Positions 9,443 through 23,000 are shown, numbered from the stretch's first letter. The stretch is DNA of 64,000 nt from Cotesia glomerata (GCF_020080835.1 NC_058161.1:5868001-5932000); one strand, 5' to 3'. The notes: generated from the sequence alone by a model not told the origin. A program made the numbers and translations.

Positions 9443-11546
9443 ACCAATGTTTTTTCATCCTTAAATTAAAAAAAAAGCATAACACTTCGATAAAGTATTT
9501 TATCAAATCAAATTATTAATTTAATCAAAATATTAACAGAAAATAATAATTTTAAATTAACACAATTAATTAAATATTAAAATAATGATCGAATTGTGAT
9601 CACAATTTTATAAATAAGCGGTATTTATGTTCTAAACATTCATTTATGCCGGCAATGACACATACTCGTCAGCTAAGCTGTCATTGCCATAGCCCAGTAC
9701 GCCTGTGGAGTAAAAGATAAAAATTTCTATAGATTAAAAACAAGTGTGAGAAGCGCGCGATGTTTACGCCATCCAGCATATCGGAACCACCACATATATT
9801 TGAAAATTTCCAAATCTTTATGTAATGATCCATTACTTATTTTCCTCGGGTAATTTAATTAAGGAAAGTAATTTTAAAAGCAAAATTCTAATTAAATTTA
9901 TAAGACAGATACGAGAAATCCAAAGTATTGAAAAGTTACAGATAAATGTCAACCTGAAATTAAATCGAGCAGTGACCCAACGACTCTTGAAAACTATTTG
10001 GCTCCAAAATGTTAATGTTAGATTCGTCCATTCAAAGGGATCAATTTAAATCCGTAGGCAACAAACAGACCACAGAAGATTCTTTCTTTTCCGTTAAAGA
10101 GACCGAAAGAGCTACTAAATGTCCCTACAACATGCATTAACACATTACTTTCGAGCTTGCGGTGCTGTATATTACTCACGTTTGTACGGGTCCGATGGAT
10201 AATGCGCTTATCAATAGCAAGAAGTTTGTATTTCAGAGAGTTTGAATAAACTACCAGACATCTATCAACCGTCTCTTTCTTCTTTTTCTTTTACTTCTTG
10301 GTGCTATATATTAGCAACATAAATAAAATACAAGCACACTGGCGTGTATGAATGTTAAATAAAGTACATTAATGTCGGTGCTATTCATTCCTGAATTCTA
10401 CTCAAGTACCGTCATTTAAATTACTCCATTTTCTTGCGAATAAAATTATTGAAATTAATTACTGTGTGACACTAATTTATTTTATCTGTTGCGCTGTTAT
10501 TATTTGGTTTATTAAGCTTTTTAAGCTCGAACAAAATGTTTGTGATAGATTTTTGAGCTCATCGAGTTTAAAAATAAAGCAAGTACTAAAAAGTTTTAAA
10601 ATTTTTATGAAGGAATGCAATCGCTAGAATATTATAACTGCGATAGATTTCGAATAAGTAAGCTTTTGTGTTGAATTTGACGAAAAATTTTATGTTGTGT
10701 AATTCAAAATTTATTCCCAAAAAATGTTTTTTTGATGATCTACTATAGGCTGAATTAATTTCCAATTAAAAAAAAAAAGTTTGGAAAATCCAAATGAGCA
10801 TCCCTTAAGCGCTTATGTCATACATAAATTATTTAGATCATAACAAAAATTATTCGTTTTTAATTTGAATTTTCCCGCGAGTAGTATTATCCCCTCTGTA
10901 GGTCGAGCTAAAGAAAAATTTTAACAGATGATAAAACAGTTAGTAATTATACCATCATGTATGTGTAGTTTCTGCTTCTTTATAGTTATTTCAATTCTGT
11001 TTATGAAAAATAATATATATGGCTGCCGAAATCGCAGAAAAAGTCACCGAACTGACAATCGAAAAAAATTAATTGTATCGAAATGGAATTATTTTGACAC
11101 GCAATTTTCACAAGGGTTTTGATTAACTTCCTCAGGAATAAAACAAAAAAAAAAATTAAATCGTGAAAGTGATTTTTGACAAAGTTGTGGTGTTATCAAG
11201 CCTAGTGCTCCCGTGAATACCATGCTCTTATTCATTTAATTCATCAGAAAAACGAGTTTTTCCTGAGAAATCTTATTTAATCGATAAGAAAATTTTTTTA
11301 ACGTGTTCTGTAGTTACTATTATTTATTTCATTATGCTTTTTATCTATAATTTTTTTCGTTTTAAATTATGAAATTCACGTTTTAATCGAAATCACGATT
11401 TTTAGGCGAGAGTAGAGCATAGCTTCGCGCTTAAGGCATGCAAAAAAAATTGATTTTTGAAGTGAAAAATTAAAAATGATTTTTATTTCAACTGGTAATC
11501 TATTTTTACTCCACGTTTTGCCCATGAACTTAAGCGAAATTCAACT
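9443..11546. other. AT-rich non-coding stretch
   Basis: No gene. Contains a short perfect hairpin at 9651-9688 (arms GGCAATGACA / TGTCATTGCC, 18-base loop), a family-F-like end fragment at about 10663-10700, and a degenerate dispersed motif near 10779-10825 (TTTGGAAAATCCAAA then CTTAAGCGCTTATG). Confidence 0.5.
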
Positions 11547-11627
11547 AAAAATTCACTTTTTTAGTGTGGACTAAAAAAGTGAATTTTTTTTTTTCAAGTC
11601 GATTATCCAATCGACTTGAAAAAAAAA
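11547..11627. repeat. Twin perfect hairpins, each 19-4-19
   Basis: Two consecutive palindromes with the same geometry. The first has arms 11547-11565 and 11570-11588 with loop GTGG. The second has arms 11586-11604 and 11609-11627 with loop ATCC. All 19 base pairs match in each. The unrelated stems (CACTTTTTTAGT and CAAGTCGATT cores) share only three T bases at the junction. No ORF. Confidence 0.85.
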
Positions 11628-13297
11628 TGACGCGCCAATAAAATGTCTAAACGTTGAACTTAAAATAACTTGAAGGTCACTGTATTTTATTTTGGCTTCC
11701 AATGATATCATAGATTTTTCCAGCAATAGATAGTTGATTGAGTTCTTTGTATATAGCGTGCCGAGTTTGACATTTCGGGTCTGTCTAGTCTGAAAAAAAC
11801 CGTCGAGGCGTTCCCTTTTCTACACTTCACTGATTTATCCCTCCTAAAATATCATTTTTTTTTTTCATTTCTTTTTCTATTTTATTTTCTCTTTTTACGA
11901 AACGTTATTTACACATTTATGCACACCCAATCGATTATTCGAACATCGTGAATTTGGCATTACACAAAACGGAAAAAATTACGAAAAACAAATCCGGAGG
12001 AAATGAAACTACAAAATATTTATACGTAGGTAACTGAACAAAAGAGGAACGTGGCCATGACGTGAAAGTTATTTTTAATTTTGGAAATCTAGTGACCTGT
12101 GTATTTACCGATCATCACTCCCTAGTAGCAATATCGCCAGCAATATACGATCGTATTGATCGAATTCCGAATTTCCGTGAGCTTTGGAAATTCACTCGTG
12201 TGAATTTTCATTACTCCACACATCACACGTCTGCACGTACATATCCACGTCATTACCCATCAAAGGATAGCCTATATTACCGCGATGCATAGGCTACCAG
12301 CTACCACTATGCCTCATTTTACTCCTAGTATTACTCCGCTTCAGTAACCGAGATAATCATAACCATTAATCGTTTATCAAATCTAATGATCGGTAGTTAT
12401 ACATTTTTACAGTCTATTACAATTGTAATTGTAGGTGGATATGCACAAAAAAGGATAAAGTTCGCGTTACTAAGGCAAGAAAATAATTAAAAAAATTTTT
12501 TTCTTCAATTCTTTCTAGTTTAAAAAAAATTTTTTTGGAGAGAAAATACTTTCCTGTGAAAAAATTTCTTATATTACCATATATGGATAATGGATATAGA
12601 TTGCCATATCAGAAAAGAGAATGAGTTCATCAAAGGACTTTTCTATAAAGCATTTAATATCGTTAAAAATTATATGTAGTTTTTTTTTTAGACATTAATC
12701 GATCTATTAGTTACATAATTTTCAAGTCCTAAAATTAAAGTTTAAAACAATAAATGTTGTTCAATTTTTTTACCTTGACAGTTTGGAAGTCTTGCAATAA
12801 AAATGCTTTTCGAAAAAAGAAAGACTTCTTACAATTTTTTTTAAGTTCAAATCTTTAAAAACTATTTTGTTGTTATAATGAAGAATATTTTCAGTTTCTT
12901 TTTTTAATTTTATTTTCGTGAGTATTGTAAAAATTATTAAAAATAAATTCATTTGCGATGCTTTTACTATGATAAACAATCAAATTTGTATGCGAATATA
13001 ATAGTTATACAAAGATTAAAAAAGTAATTGCAACGACTTTGTATGAAAAATTTTCACAACTGTTTTCCAGTGGCATTATTTCCATTGATGATTAAAAAGG
13101 ATTGGAAAAAATCACAAACACTGCGTTAAATAATATTTTGTAAAGAAACCAATAACAGTAAAAAAAAACAGGAGAACAATGCGACCAGAGCGCGCGACTG
13201 TAAAAATAGCAATAAACTAGTGACAAATCTATCGATAAAATACTCATTTAAATGAAAGCTCACCAAGCGTTACACCAACATTTTTAAACAATATCAT
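11628..13297. other. AT-rich non-coding stretch
   Basis: No gene. An open frame at 12062-12292 has no domain likeness. The motif CTTCGCGCTTAAGGCATGC lies just upstream, at about 11423. Confidence 0.5.
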
Positions 13298-13837
13298 TGT
13301 AACGTTCTCAAATTTTGAGATATTTAATTTTAATTATCTTTCAGGCTTAGCCACGTTAGTTAGTCGACAGACTCCAAGTGGGCCGTGTCACTAGACACTC
13401 TCTTAAAATTATATGACTTTAAGGAATGGTTGTATCGGAAATAAATCAACACCCAGGGTTAATAATTAATTAACTATATTCTAAACTTTAAAATTGGGTG
13501 GTCAGTCAGTCTCCGGACATAAGTCCGGGGCCTAAGATGTTTGTCGGCTGACTGCCTTGGGCTGACTGCTCTGGATTTGCATCCAGAGTACAAAGAATTA
13601 TTATAATTAATAAAATCGGCAACGTTGTATCTCAGGTTACCCTAGAGAAGTCATCGGAGTCTATAATATATTAGTCGTCAGCTCTCACGATGTTTAGGCT
13701 AGAGCCCGGCGACTCTCTTATCGGAAGCGATTTCCGTTACTTCGCTGACGATGAATTTTATTCATCACCAGCGAAGCAATTGTAATTTTTAAAATAAAAT
13801 TAATTAAAATATTTTTAAATTTTGCGAGAACGTTACA
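13298..13837. mobile_element. Solo LTR, 540 bp, with 5-bp target duplication
   Basis: Begins TGTAACGTTCTC and ends GAGAACGTTACA, a 12-base terminal inverted repeat with TG...CA ends typical of LTRs. It is flanked on both sides by ATCAT (13293-13297 and 13838-13842), a 5-base target duplication. There is no gag or pol, so the internal region was probably lost by recombination between two LTRs. The interior includes a GC-richer palindromic patch near 13520 (CTCCGGACATAAGTCCGGGG). Gypsy, Copia or BEL origin and orientation cannot be decided here. Confidence 0.8.
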
Positions 13838-13842
13838 ATCAT

Positions 13843-14803
13843 AGTCATAGTCATGTAATAAATAATGATAGTAGATTTTTATTTATTCCATTCTTTGCTG
13901 GAACTTCCTCACTCACTCTGAGCTCACAGACGTGTAGCACGGTACTATACGCCCACGTCTGCATCCGCTCTCGGTAACTCGCTTTAGCGTCAAGTAATTC
14001 AGCGTCGCATATCGGATTTCAATTATGTACCACCGGGCACTTTCCCTCAACTCCCATCAGCGTGAGTGCCACATGAGCGTCACTTTATGAGTAACCACTT
14101 TCATAATTTTGTGAGACTTTATAATAAAAATAATTATTGTGCAAAATAATAATGATAATAATAAAAATAATCATGCTGGCAGCGATGAAAAAATTTAAAA
14201 ACGATCACGATGATATTTTAAATTTTCTCTTCATTAGACCGTATACAGCGCATATTGCATTACTAGAGTTCACCCGGCCGATCAATCACTGTCGCTCAAT
14301 ATGATAGAACTGTGATGAAAATTGCTCGAATTTACCCAAGACAGAACACAATGTTATCCGCCATTACTGACGTCATGTTAGGTGACAAATAAGATGTTTT
14401 TGAATTTTTGTTACTAATAACCTAAGTGTTATTTTAATGATTAATAATGTACGTCAAAGTTGAAATAAAAAAAATTGGTTTAAGAAAAATATTCTCTTTA
14501 CAATTTTATGCTTGTTTCCCTTTGAAAAAATTTTCTGACTTGGTAAAATATGGCTTTATGTAAAAATAAAATAATAATTTAATATAATTTTTTATTTCTT
14601 CTAAAACTTGTTTATAATAATTGATAAAACTAATAATTATTTCAGATAAGCTTCTTAAAAGAGTAAAATATATGATTTTTATTTCAATACTTAAAACTTT
14701 AAACTTAAGTCTCTTATAAGGAGTCAATTTAGCGACCATGCGCCCTCTGTCAGAAATTCTTAGTACTATCTTTGGTAAAAAATTATGTATGGGAATATAT
14801 TAC
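13843..14803. other. Non-coding stretch
   Basis: No gene. Part of it (13900-14100) is GC-richer. A weak lysine- and tyrosine-rich frame at 14506-14739 is not protein-like. Confidence 0.5.
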
Positions 14804-15433
14804 TACACAGAAAATAAAATTTCTTGACCGGAGAACAAAATTCTTGGTTCGAGAAAATTTTCGGGTGCCTGAAGGAAGACCGAAGTTGTGCTGGCTGAAG
14901 TAAAAATTTTTCTTAAAATTCTATTCTTGGTGGAAATAATTTTTTCTTAATTTAAATTATCATAAATACTTAATACAATAAATTTTTATATTTGATCAAG
15001 ATTTTTAGATACTTTAGGGAAGCAGCGCTACCTACTTCAGCTAAGAAAAAAACTTTCTCACCTTGAGAAAATTTTTCTCTTGAATATTTGATACCCATTT
15101 TATATTATTTTAGCGTGCAATTATACATATTGAATGAAAAAAAATGATTCAATATTATTTGATCTTCCCATTTGACATGTTAATCAATAAAAATTTACTT
15201 CTATCGAGATATTTAATTTTTTGAAGCAAGAGACTGAACTTTCTCAAAACAAGAAGATTTTCTTGACTTAAGTAAATTTTCTTGGATCAAGATACGTATT
15301 TCTTAAAGCAAGAGAATTAATTTTGTTGGAACAAGTGAAATTTCTTGTGTCAAAAAAAAATTTTTTTTCGCTCAAGAAAATAATTAGGAAGAAAAATATT
15401 TTCTTGGCTCAAGTGAACCTTTTTTTCTGTGAA
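14804..15433 (+). mobile_element. M4 element with CACAGAAAA ends
   Basis: Begins TACACAGAAAATAAAATTTC and ends CCTTTTTTTCTGTGAA, an inverted pair of about 9-11 bases. The interior repeatedly uses TTCTTG and its complement CAAGAA, spread along the element in both senses. No transposase frame. It resembles a degenerate MITE, with related pieces at 1513 and 37679 and a similar TTCTTG/CAAGAA habit in M5 (40682). Boundaries are approximate. Confidence 0.55.
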
Positions 15434-18400
15434 TGTCAGGCCTTAGACAAGTTTGATTCAACACAATTGCTAGCAAAATTCTTGAATCGAGACAACCAGT
15501 TTTCTCAAAATTAATTTTCTTATTTTTTAGTTCGTTTCTTGAGTGAATAAGCAATCAATTTGAAAATGTAAAAAAATGCTGTATTGAAATAGATTGAAGT
15601 AAACTTTAAATAATGTTGCTCGAGTCGTTTAATTTTTTCGAGCATAAACTCTTATTTGATTTGCACAGCGGGACGATGAAAACCGCTGGCAAGAAATCGC
15701 AGATAGCCGGTTGGGAGGTGGACTACCACATACGTTCAGTCTGGAATGTAAATTGATTCTGGCTGAGAGTAGTTGCACAGAGTAGTCGTTACTAGAGTTT
15801 TCTTTCTGCCATCGAGACACCCTCACCCTCACCGACACCTACACTTAGACACATTTATGTATGTATGCATGCAGCAGAGTCCTTGTTCCGCCCATCTACT
15901 CGTTCATCCTTTTCTTGCTTGGCTGGCGGTTCGAAAAGCTCGAGAATGTGGTACTGAGTATGGTTGACCGACTGTGGGCTGCCTCTGTCTACAGTGATCT
16001 TCACCAGTCCTACCGCAGACTTGTAATTTATAATAGTGAGCCTTCTTTACATTTATATCCTACCATTCTTACTTAATACTATCATACTGTCTTTATTTTT
16101 ATATGGTAATTTAATGCCGGTTATTGGCAGTACAAATATTATGTACTTACTCTTAAAAAGAACAAATATTTATACATTTAGTTTTAAAAAAATAAAAAAT
16201 TAATTAAAATAAACGTTAATTAGTCTGTGGTATGGTTACGCTTTTTGCTTGCAAACACTCTAGTTGTTAAAATATTTGATGTATTTTCACTGAATTTTTT
16301 TACTAGCTTCAGAATGATGAGTAGTATTGTATTGAAATTGACTATTTAATTTAGAGTCCTTTAACTGTAATTTTATAAAAGAAATTAAAAAGTTTGGAAA
16401 ATCCAAAAGTGCACGCCCCATAACGCTCATTCATTTTTTAAGAAAAAAATTAATTGTATAATTGATTAGAAAAAAAAAAAATTATAATTAAGTAATTTTT
16501 TACAGAGTATTTTTTATTTTTTTTTAAATATCGGCGCCCTTTATTCTTCTCATATGCGCACGCAGTCTAAAAAAATCTAGCTTGATCAAGTGGCGCCATA
16601 GTTTTCACGTGACAAATCAGAAAAGTTCGTTTGGCTTTGTACGGTTGTATCGTAGTGAATTTTAATAAAAATTCAATTAAAAAAAAAATACGTAAACTAG
16701 GCCACTGATATGAAATACGGACCCAGTTCATCGAATTCTAAAACTAATAAAAAAAATCCGGTCTTCAAATATCAATTTGTTCGGGAGTAATCGTTGGTAC
16801 ATCCAAAATGAGGTGATATCCGGACGTCCACGTAAAATTTTTTTCAAAACGTTTTTTTTTTTTTTTTTTTCAAAATAGCAACATGAAATGATTAAAGAAA
16901 ATGAAGATGGTTTAATTTAAGTGTCTTTTTCGGTGTAAATATAGTTATATCATTGTATAAGTGTAATATGGTTGTGATAGAGGCATTTAAAGATCACAAA
17001 ATTGCTTGACCTTGACGAGTCGAGTATAAAGCACAACCTCACGCGCTTCGCGCTGAGGCGTGCAAAATTTATTTTAAATTAAAATTTATCGGGTATATAA
17101 TTTTTATAGATACATTTCTCTAAATTCAACAGCTCTTTTTTGTAAATGTAACAATATTTACAAAGTAATTTTTAGATATCTATACTTGTAAACTATAGTT
17201 ATTTTTTGTGTAAATGTAACATAAAACGACCGTATAATTTTCAGATATAATTTTATTCCGTCGAAGTAGCTGCATAATATATGGCTTTACTAGTAATAAA
17301 TCCGTTTTTGAGGACAATAAATTTTTTTTCACGTTTTATTTTACAAAACATCAACACTGTTTTTTATTCAAATTAAACACGCAATTTTCGAAAGTTTCTA
17401 TTGCATTTTCTCTATTTAACTCACTAAATTAAAACTCATTGCCTCAAACATAAGCTGAAACTTTCCCTCTAATCTATTTATGAAGCAAATTTTTTCCACC
17501 TAAAATAATTCGTCACAAGCTCCTTTACTTCCGAACTTGCCTATTAGGCGAGAAATAAAACATGTCGTCCAAAGTGAGTAACTGGATAGCGAAAGTTCTG
17601 TAAATTTATAAACTAAAGTCTGTAACAGTGATCAAATCAGTGATCGTTGTTAAGTCCATTGCCGACGAGTAAGGACGGTGAATAAATCTATCCCGAAAGA
17701 GAAAGAGAGGTCAGATAAATAAAAGGAGAAAAGCTCGTCACACTCATCGTCGCTGGCACTCACTTCGTACAAGTAAAAGCTCTCTACTGTCCATTTCGCA
17801 CTATACTACAGTTACACACGCGGACTCTTACAGAGCACATAAAACGTCGGACACTCGTCGGTTTAATTTATCTTCACCTTCATTCACGTCTATACAGATA
17901 TTTTCTGCACCGAGAGATAGAAAGGTGTATGCAGCACGGAGGATCAAAAATTTCTCGGGGGAAAAGTCTCGGATGGCAAAGCGATACGGATTATTTCGGA
18001 GATGGATGAATTGCAACTGCTGGTTTATATATGGTACAGCACGGAGGAATAAAATGAGTAAGGTGCAAAGGGATACAGCCGCTCAGGGTTGGGGATGAGC
18101 GTAGAACACGTACCGGCTCAAAACATAATTTTTCTCGCCCCAGCGACTGGAAGGCGAGCGTTAGATATAGAGAATACTCGCGTACGACGGTAAGTGAGGG
18201 ATCATCCGGACATTTTTCATACTAAGCTTTTACTCCTTCCGGGACTTCTCTGAAGCTTCCATGGCCCATCGCTCTTGTCTATTCCCTTCATCCTCCTTTG
18301 CAGGCGTACAGCCACATCATTCAACTGCACACATTATACTTAAGGTCACCGCTGCGTTCGCTCAACCTCCATTATAGTTCTATTTGCTATGGTAGGTTAC

Positions 18401-18867
18401 ACTGGTACTTACTTGCTTCGCATGGGACAAAGATTTAAATTGGTGGGATGAGATGTTTGTGGAAATTTATGTAATTCTTGTCTTGGTTAACGATGCCGGT
18501 TTACGGCGAAATTGAGTGGAAAATTTTGAGTCATGGAGGAAATCATCGAGATTGATAGTGGGGAACTCTATCGGCACCAAAATATTTCCGCCAGAAAGAA
18601 AAATGTTGGACAATTCAAAAGTGTACGACTCATAATGCTTATATGATTGTAAAAAAAATGATCCTTTTCCATAAAATAAATTTATATTCGAAATGCATGT
18701 TGAATTGATACATAAAAAAAAAAATTTCATAAATCCGAATGTACAGAACTTAAGCGCTTGTTTCATGTGTAAATTCATCAAAATAAAGTTAAATATACAA
18801 CAATAAGTTTTCAATAATAACTTTAATAATATTTTCAATTTTTTGATAATTTTCTATCAAACATTGG
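15434..18867. other. Non-coding stretch with dispersed repeat pieces
   Basis: No confident gene. 15640-16030 and 17640-18380 are GC-richer with many CG dinucleotides and may be regulatory. A repeat-like piece lies at 16680-16900. Degenerate motif copies occur at 16391, 17046, 18605 and 18745. A minus-strand open frame at 18467-18838 lacks an ATG start and overlaps two of these copies. Confidence 0.45.
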
Positions 18868-20007
18868 CACACGGAGAGAAATTTATAGGAACCTTTCCAA
18901 AAATTATGGGAATGGTTCCTATAATAAAATTATTATTATAGGTATCAATCCTATGCTCATTATGAGAACCATACCCATAGTTTATTGTAAACATTCCTAT
19001 ACAATAATGGAATAGCTTCAATATATTATGGGAATGGTTCCTATATTATTATAGGAATGGTCCCTATATTATTGAAGGAATGGTTGCTATAATATTATAG
19101 GAATGGTTCCTATAATATTATGGGAATGATGCACATAATAATAGAAAAATGTTTATGTTCATAATAATGAAGTAATCACATCAAAAATATAAAGTAATTA
19201 TTATATATTTTTTTACTAATAAATTTTTTTTTGTAAATAAAAATTGATCTTTCACTAGAGTGAAAAAATTTCTTTTTCATAATTTTTATTCATGTGTGTA
19301 CTTAATCTTAAATTGTTTATTCCAACTCAGTTATTATTGTGTTAGATGATATTGAAAAATATTGTAGCAATTCTAAAGTTTCTCTAATAAAAGGGATATT
19401 TTCTCACTATACAATTAGAGGAGCACGGTAGATTTAGAAATTCATTGTTTATTTTTACTATTTCATTTTATTTTTAAAAAAAATTATTTATTTACAATAC
19501 ACACGTTGAATATTTATTAAATCCATCTTTTGGGTATGTAACTTTTATTATTTATATGAGCAATATTACTTATTTTACATATTTCAAATAATGTTATTGA
19601 GAAGCAAGTAAAATTATCGAAATTACTAATAATTTCAAATGCTTCAAAGTGGTCATCGAAGTCACAAATAACTTGAGTTGTAATGATAAATATCTCAATA
19701 TTATTAGGCATCATCACTATAATATTATGGAAATGGTTCCCATAATATTATAGGAATGGTTCCTATAATATTATAGAAACTATTCCTATATATTGTGGGA
19801 ACCATTCCTATATATTATGGGAATCATGCCGATATTAGATTTATAGGTATCGTTCCTATAATTATAGGAACCATTCCCATAATTATAGTAACATTTCCCG
19901 AAAATTATGGGTACAATTCCCATAATTTAAGTAATCGCTCGAAAATGGTATAGGAAAACATTTCATTAAAATTATGTGAATTATTTCCATATTTTTCTCT
20001 CCGTGTA
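18868..20007 (+). mobile_element. M1 inverted-repeat element, copy 3
   Basis: Starts ACACGGAGAGAAATTTATAG and ends TTTTTCTCTCCGTGTAG, same orientation as copy 1 and alignable along its whole length. Both palindromic-unit arrays are present. It has no foldback at the place where copy 2 carries one. It holds an intact minus-strand micro-ORF. At about 1.14 kb it is the fullest uninterrupted copy in the window. Confidence 0.88.
19517..19717 (-). CDS. M1-encoded micro-ORF, copy 3
   Basis: A 66-residue intact frame with the conserved DDHFEAFEIISNFDNFTC block and tail NNKSYIPKRWI. It differs from copy 1 at several residues and keeps the final WI that copy 1 lost to a stop. Runs of in-frame ATG codons (MMMPNN) open it at the edge of the repeat array. 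A preceding TATAG could be a splice acceptor, which would make this the last exon of a longer parent gene; that is inference. No catalytic motif is seen. Confidence 0.45.
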   Translation of the reverse strand: MMMPNNIEIFIITTQVICDFDDHFEAFEIISNFDNFTCFSITLFEICKISNIAHINNKSYIPKRWI

Positions 20008-23000
20008 GAGTACAAAATCATCTACTGTACACTACAAAAATAAATTTAAAAATTTACTTAAGTAATAAGTTAATTATCAAAAATTAAAAATAATTAAAAA
20101 ATATAAAATACATACGAAAATCAGAAAAAAGTTAGCTATTGAAGTGTATTTATTACATATCTTAATATATAATTATTTATTTTTTATATTTCAACATAAA
20201 TGTTCTTCATGGAGGTAAAGCATTCTCTAATATTTTGCATTATGAGTGGTGAAAAAATTCCAAACATTTTACTTTCTAGTTTTCGAAAGGTTTATTTTCA
20301 AGTGAATTTTAGTTTCCATTTTTTACATAATTTTTCATTCATTGAAAAATCAAAAAAGAAAATACAGCGAGTACTTTGTCCCATCATTCAGCGACATCGA
20401 ATAAAAGCACTAAAGTAACAACATTATTTACGAAGTTGGTAAAACCCAAAAAAAGTTTCTCCATCAAATATTTTTACCCTCGTTCTTTCATTAGAATTTA
20501 TTGAACTACATAGAACCAAGAAATCCAAAAGAACTAAAACAAAGTAAGCTCAACAAAACAAAACAAAGCTTGGAAAATTTTTTCTCCTCGAAAAACTACA
20601 TAAATTACGAACTTATTTCTTTACTGAGCAAAAAATAATAGACAAAAAAGTGACATTCGTATCGAATATTTATTGAATTACAATCCTCGTATGCTCGCCA
20701 TTTATTATCAGCGCGGTAGTTCAACTCCCAGCAGAATTTTCTTTTCCGGAGTAGAATTTCGCATTCTCGTTTTATCTCTCTTCATTTATACACTTTCGCA
20801 CACACAGACAAACTGGAAACACGTTTGTATACAGACGTAATGTCACTTTACCTTCGGGAGAATTCGAATACAAACGATTGCCGTCCTCAGGAACCGGACG
20901 TACTGTTACGGGTGTTCTATCGAATATTTTTCTCTACCGACGATATTTTTTTTCTGCTTAGTTTCAACTTGAGAGTTTCCAGGATTATAATCCACTGATC
21001 TAGAACTACAACGTATAGGTTTAAACAAAACTTAAGAATTTTTTTCCTTCAGGGTACAAATTCAGACTTCATAAAATTTTTGTACCACTGTCATTCTAAA
21101 ATTTAACCAATCTCATTCAATTTTAGTGTCTCTTATGGTATTATTTTTAAACCAAAATTTATTTCCATGTAATTTTAAATGTTGATTTGATCCCAGATTT
21201 TAACTGTGCCGTGATTCTGACCAGATTTTATTCAGTAGAAGAATATTTTATACCAAACATTATTTGTTCACTAAAAACCAATCATCCAACTTTTATTACA
21301 CAAAAGAGATAAAAAATATGAGCACACGGAGAATGTTTGAGTGTTCTATTACGAAAGGATAAAAATATTAAATGTTTAATCAGGTATAAATGGAAAAAAA
21401 CAGACTAAACGAAAAACGAGAGCGTGGAGAAGAATATGAGTGTAAAAAGTTAAAAGAAGCAACATTGAATGATACTTGGTTTATGTCAAGCTCTTAAAAT
21501 CGTTGGAAATGACTTGTAATAAAGATTTACCGTCACTACGTGAATAGAATAATCAAACCTCAGAGAAATAAGGTCGAGTTACATATAACATGTATACCTG
21601 GACATGTGTCTATGAACATAAATGACTTGATTTTTTTATTATCTCTTTGTTTTATATATTTATTTCTGCTCCTATCATACCCTCAATTCTCTCTTTTTTC
21701 ATTTCCGCAGCATCTGTTTGTCTGTGTAACCTTTTATTCGAAAGAAAATAACAGCGCAGATTGTTCTTAATTTTTTTCCGGGAACGTACGTGGCGGGAAA
21801 CTAAACTGAGAGAGTCTTTAGTCAATAGCAACTTGATTTTTTATTGTTGAAAGCGTAAAAGCTGGTTTAAACAGTAACTAAAGCTCTGCCAGTCTCTCAA
21901 CTGACGGTTTTTAGTTTTCGCGAGTAGAGAATAGAGTACCATTCATTTGCGATCATTTTTCTCCTATAATCCTTTCCATTCGTCAAATCTCGGCTTTGTA
22001 CACTACGTGGGCTACATATAAGCTTTTTTCTGGTGTTTTCTCGACTTTGTACTTTAGTTAAGAGAAATAGAATTTTTTGTTTTATTTTTTTTTTACTTTC
22101 AGGTTTAAAAATTGATGATTAAAAAAAAAATAGAAAGTTATTGATTTCGATCCGATTTTGATAAACCGAGTTTTAATTAGATTTATTTGATACAATATCT
22201 TTAAAACCAATAAACCGATTGAAACATCTAATGTAAAAATCTTCTGATATACTAAAAAATATACATATAATAAAAAAGTCATATCAGAAATGTTTTTCAC
22301 AATGCTGCATTAAAAAAAAAATTTTTTTTAAAACAGATCTAATTAAATTTTGAAATAAATCAGTCCAGTAAATCAGTTAGAAAAATATTTCAAAATTAAT
22401 TCTTCAACCAACCAACTCAAAACCTAATATCATCTTTAAATAACGTTTAAAAGATATTGTAGTTTAAAAACTAACAATAAAATTTTGTTTTGAAACAATT
22501 TTCGAGCAAAAATAAATTGATCAATGAATTTTCGTACGTTTCATGTTAAAAAAGTTTTTTTCTCTATTGTCAATCTTCAAAAAGTCTTTAATATAAATGT
22601 CAAGCTTAATAAAATGCAAATTGAAAAAAATGTTTATTGTGACAGTCTGGTGATCTAGGTTGTCAGTACGGGTTTATCGGCATAAAAATTTAACACAGAA
22701 GGTTTGTTTTTTTATCTCGACTTAAACTGCCGCGACGAAATCTTTCGGGGAAACACATCAGCCATACGCTTCAAGGATCAAAATGTTAAGAATAAAAAAG
22801 TGTAAATATGTAAGAGTGGGTTCTTATCCCTCTTAAGGAGGGTTGTGACACTTTCAACTGATTTATCGTCGAGTTCGATAAGGGCCAAGTACTTGGCATA
22901 TTTTTCTTTTCTCGCGGTTTTTATTACGCAAAAAACCGAGGGTGATATTTTTAACGATTTAAAATTTGATAAAGTTATCAAGTTAATTATTAATTAAATT

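Noticed and set aside
18467..18838. 123-codon minus-strand frame
   Set aside because: It has no ATG start, and its first half is AT-rich text overlapping two dispersed motif copies. The last 45 codons look better, but no splice signals or family support them.
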